The translations under genes and the position numbers were made by a program. This document shows positions 63,873 to 64,000 of a DNA stretch of 64,000 bases, in pieces (position 1 is the first letter of the stretch; the number at the start of each line of letters is the position of its first letter). Origin of the DNA: G020348185 sp964525045 (lineage in GTDB: Bacteria; Nitrospirota; Nitrospiria; Nitrospirales; UBA8639); assembly GCA_964525045.1 (NCBI GenBank), contig CAZGFD010000006.1:140695-204694 (forward strand), read 5' to 3'. Below the pieces are notes generated by a model. It did not search any database. It was not told where the DNA came from and saw nothing but the letters and a program-made list of their open reading frames with translations.

Positions 63873-64000
63873 TTACTGTGTTGGAGCAATAAGCTTTCCT
63901 TTCATGATCATTCGGTCGGCCCGCCGTGTCTCTCTAATGTTTTCCACGGGTATTGTCATGTATGGACGCTCCCGAATATGCAAGGATGATTGAACGAGCA
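63873..64000 (-). CDS. Possible C-terminus of a gene cut off by the right edge
   Basis: The minus strand has an open frame from the edge to a stop at 63873, ending IRERPYMTIPVENIRETRRA and DRMIMKGKLIAPTQ. The product is charged and looks protein-like, and the stop is 19 bp upstream of the nfeD start, so it could be the gene before nfeD in the same operon. I recognise no family. With about 40 residues visible this is only a weak call. Confidence 0.35.
   Translation of the reverse strand, partial: LVQSSLHIRERPYMTIPVENIRETRRADRMIMKGKLIAPTQ

Noticed and set aside
1..64000. CRISPR array, tRNA or rRNA genes
   Set aside because: No regularly spaced repeats and no tRNA- or rRNA-like stretches were noticed; a tRNAscan or Rfam run would settle it.

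Overview
The window looks like a chromosomal segment of a Gram-negative bacterium with an outer membrane: it carries lipoprotein signals, a GspC-like protein and a putative outer-membrane barrel. Gene content (several universal stress proteins, PPi-type phosphofructokinase, CbpA/CbpM, NfeD/flotillin, SBBP/DUF11 surface proteins) and moderate GC would fit a Nitrospira-type organism. That assignment is inference from gene content; no rRNA or other phylogenetic marker is present. I saw no rRNA, tRNA or CRISPR array.

Layout. 1-1.7 kb: the end of a gamma-glutamyltransferase. 1.7-9.3 kb (minus): a stress and housekeeping block with pfp, two tandem-USP proteins, a 28-residue membrane peptide, a CBS protein, cbpM, cbpA and an MgtC/DUF4010 membrane protein, followed by a remnant of an adenosine-specific kinase gene. 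9.6-16.4 kb: nucleic-acid and repair functions (rtcA, a frameshifted HExxH protein, nth, ttcA), a K+ channel, a CarS-like enzyme, msrA and a metallophosphoesterase. 16.4-34.6 kb: an accessory island. It starts at a broken IS110-type transposase, holds a plus-strand cassette (PanE-like reductase, GH3 amido synthetase, SDR, enolase-superfamily enzyme, alpha/beta hydrolase), then a convergent 9.5-kb reducing polyketide synthase (FAAL-ACP-KS-AT-DH-ER-KR-ACP-TE) and a fatty acid desaturase, and ends at a broken asparagine synthetase. 34.6-40 kb: lipoproteins, small genes, a permease fragment, an exported isoaspartyl methyltransferase, a hydrolase and a CPBP-family protein. 40.4-49.6 kb: two very large paralogous SBBP-propeller/DUF11 proteins with a CFI-box C-terminus, the second translationally coupled to an orphan GspC-like PDZ protein. 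49.6-64 kb: a decayed DUF72 gene, kbl/tdh, an isolated GT11 fucosyltransferase, slyD, an AEC transporter, a barrel-like protein, an EEP-family lipoprotein, another USP protein, and a minus-strand operon nfeD-floA-small membrane protein-pncB.

How it fits together. The most interesting system is the 16.8-34.2 kb island. The synthase can activate a fatty acid as acyl-AMP, load it on its own carrier domain, extend it with malonate, fully reduce the new unit and release it. The neighbouring desaturase, GH3 ligase and enolase-superfamily enzyme suggest the product is a modified fatty acid that may be joined to an amino acid; this last step is inference. The second system worth attention is the pair of CFI-box surface proteins with the GspC-like partner. 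Broken genes (IS110, asnB, adenosine kinase, APC permease, DUF72) cluster around these accessory regions and point to repeated gain and loss.
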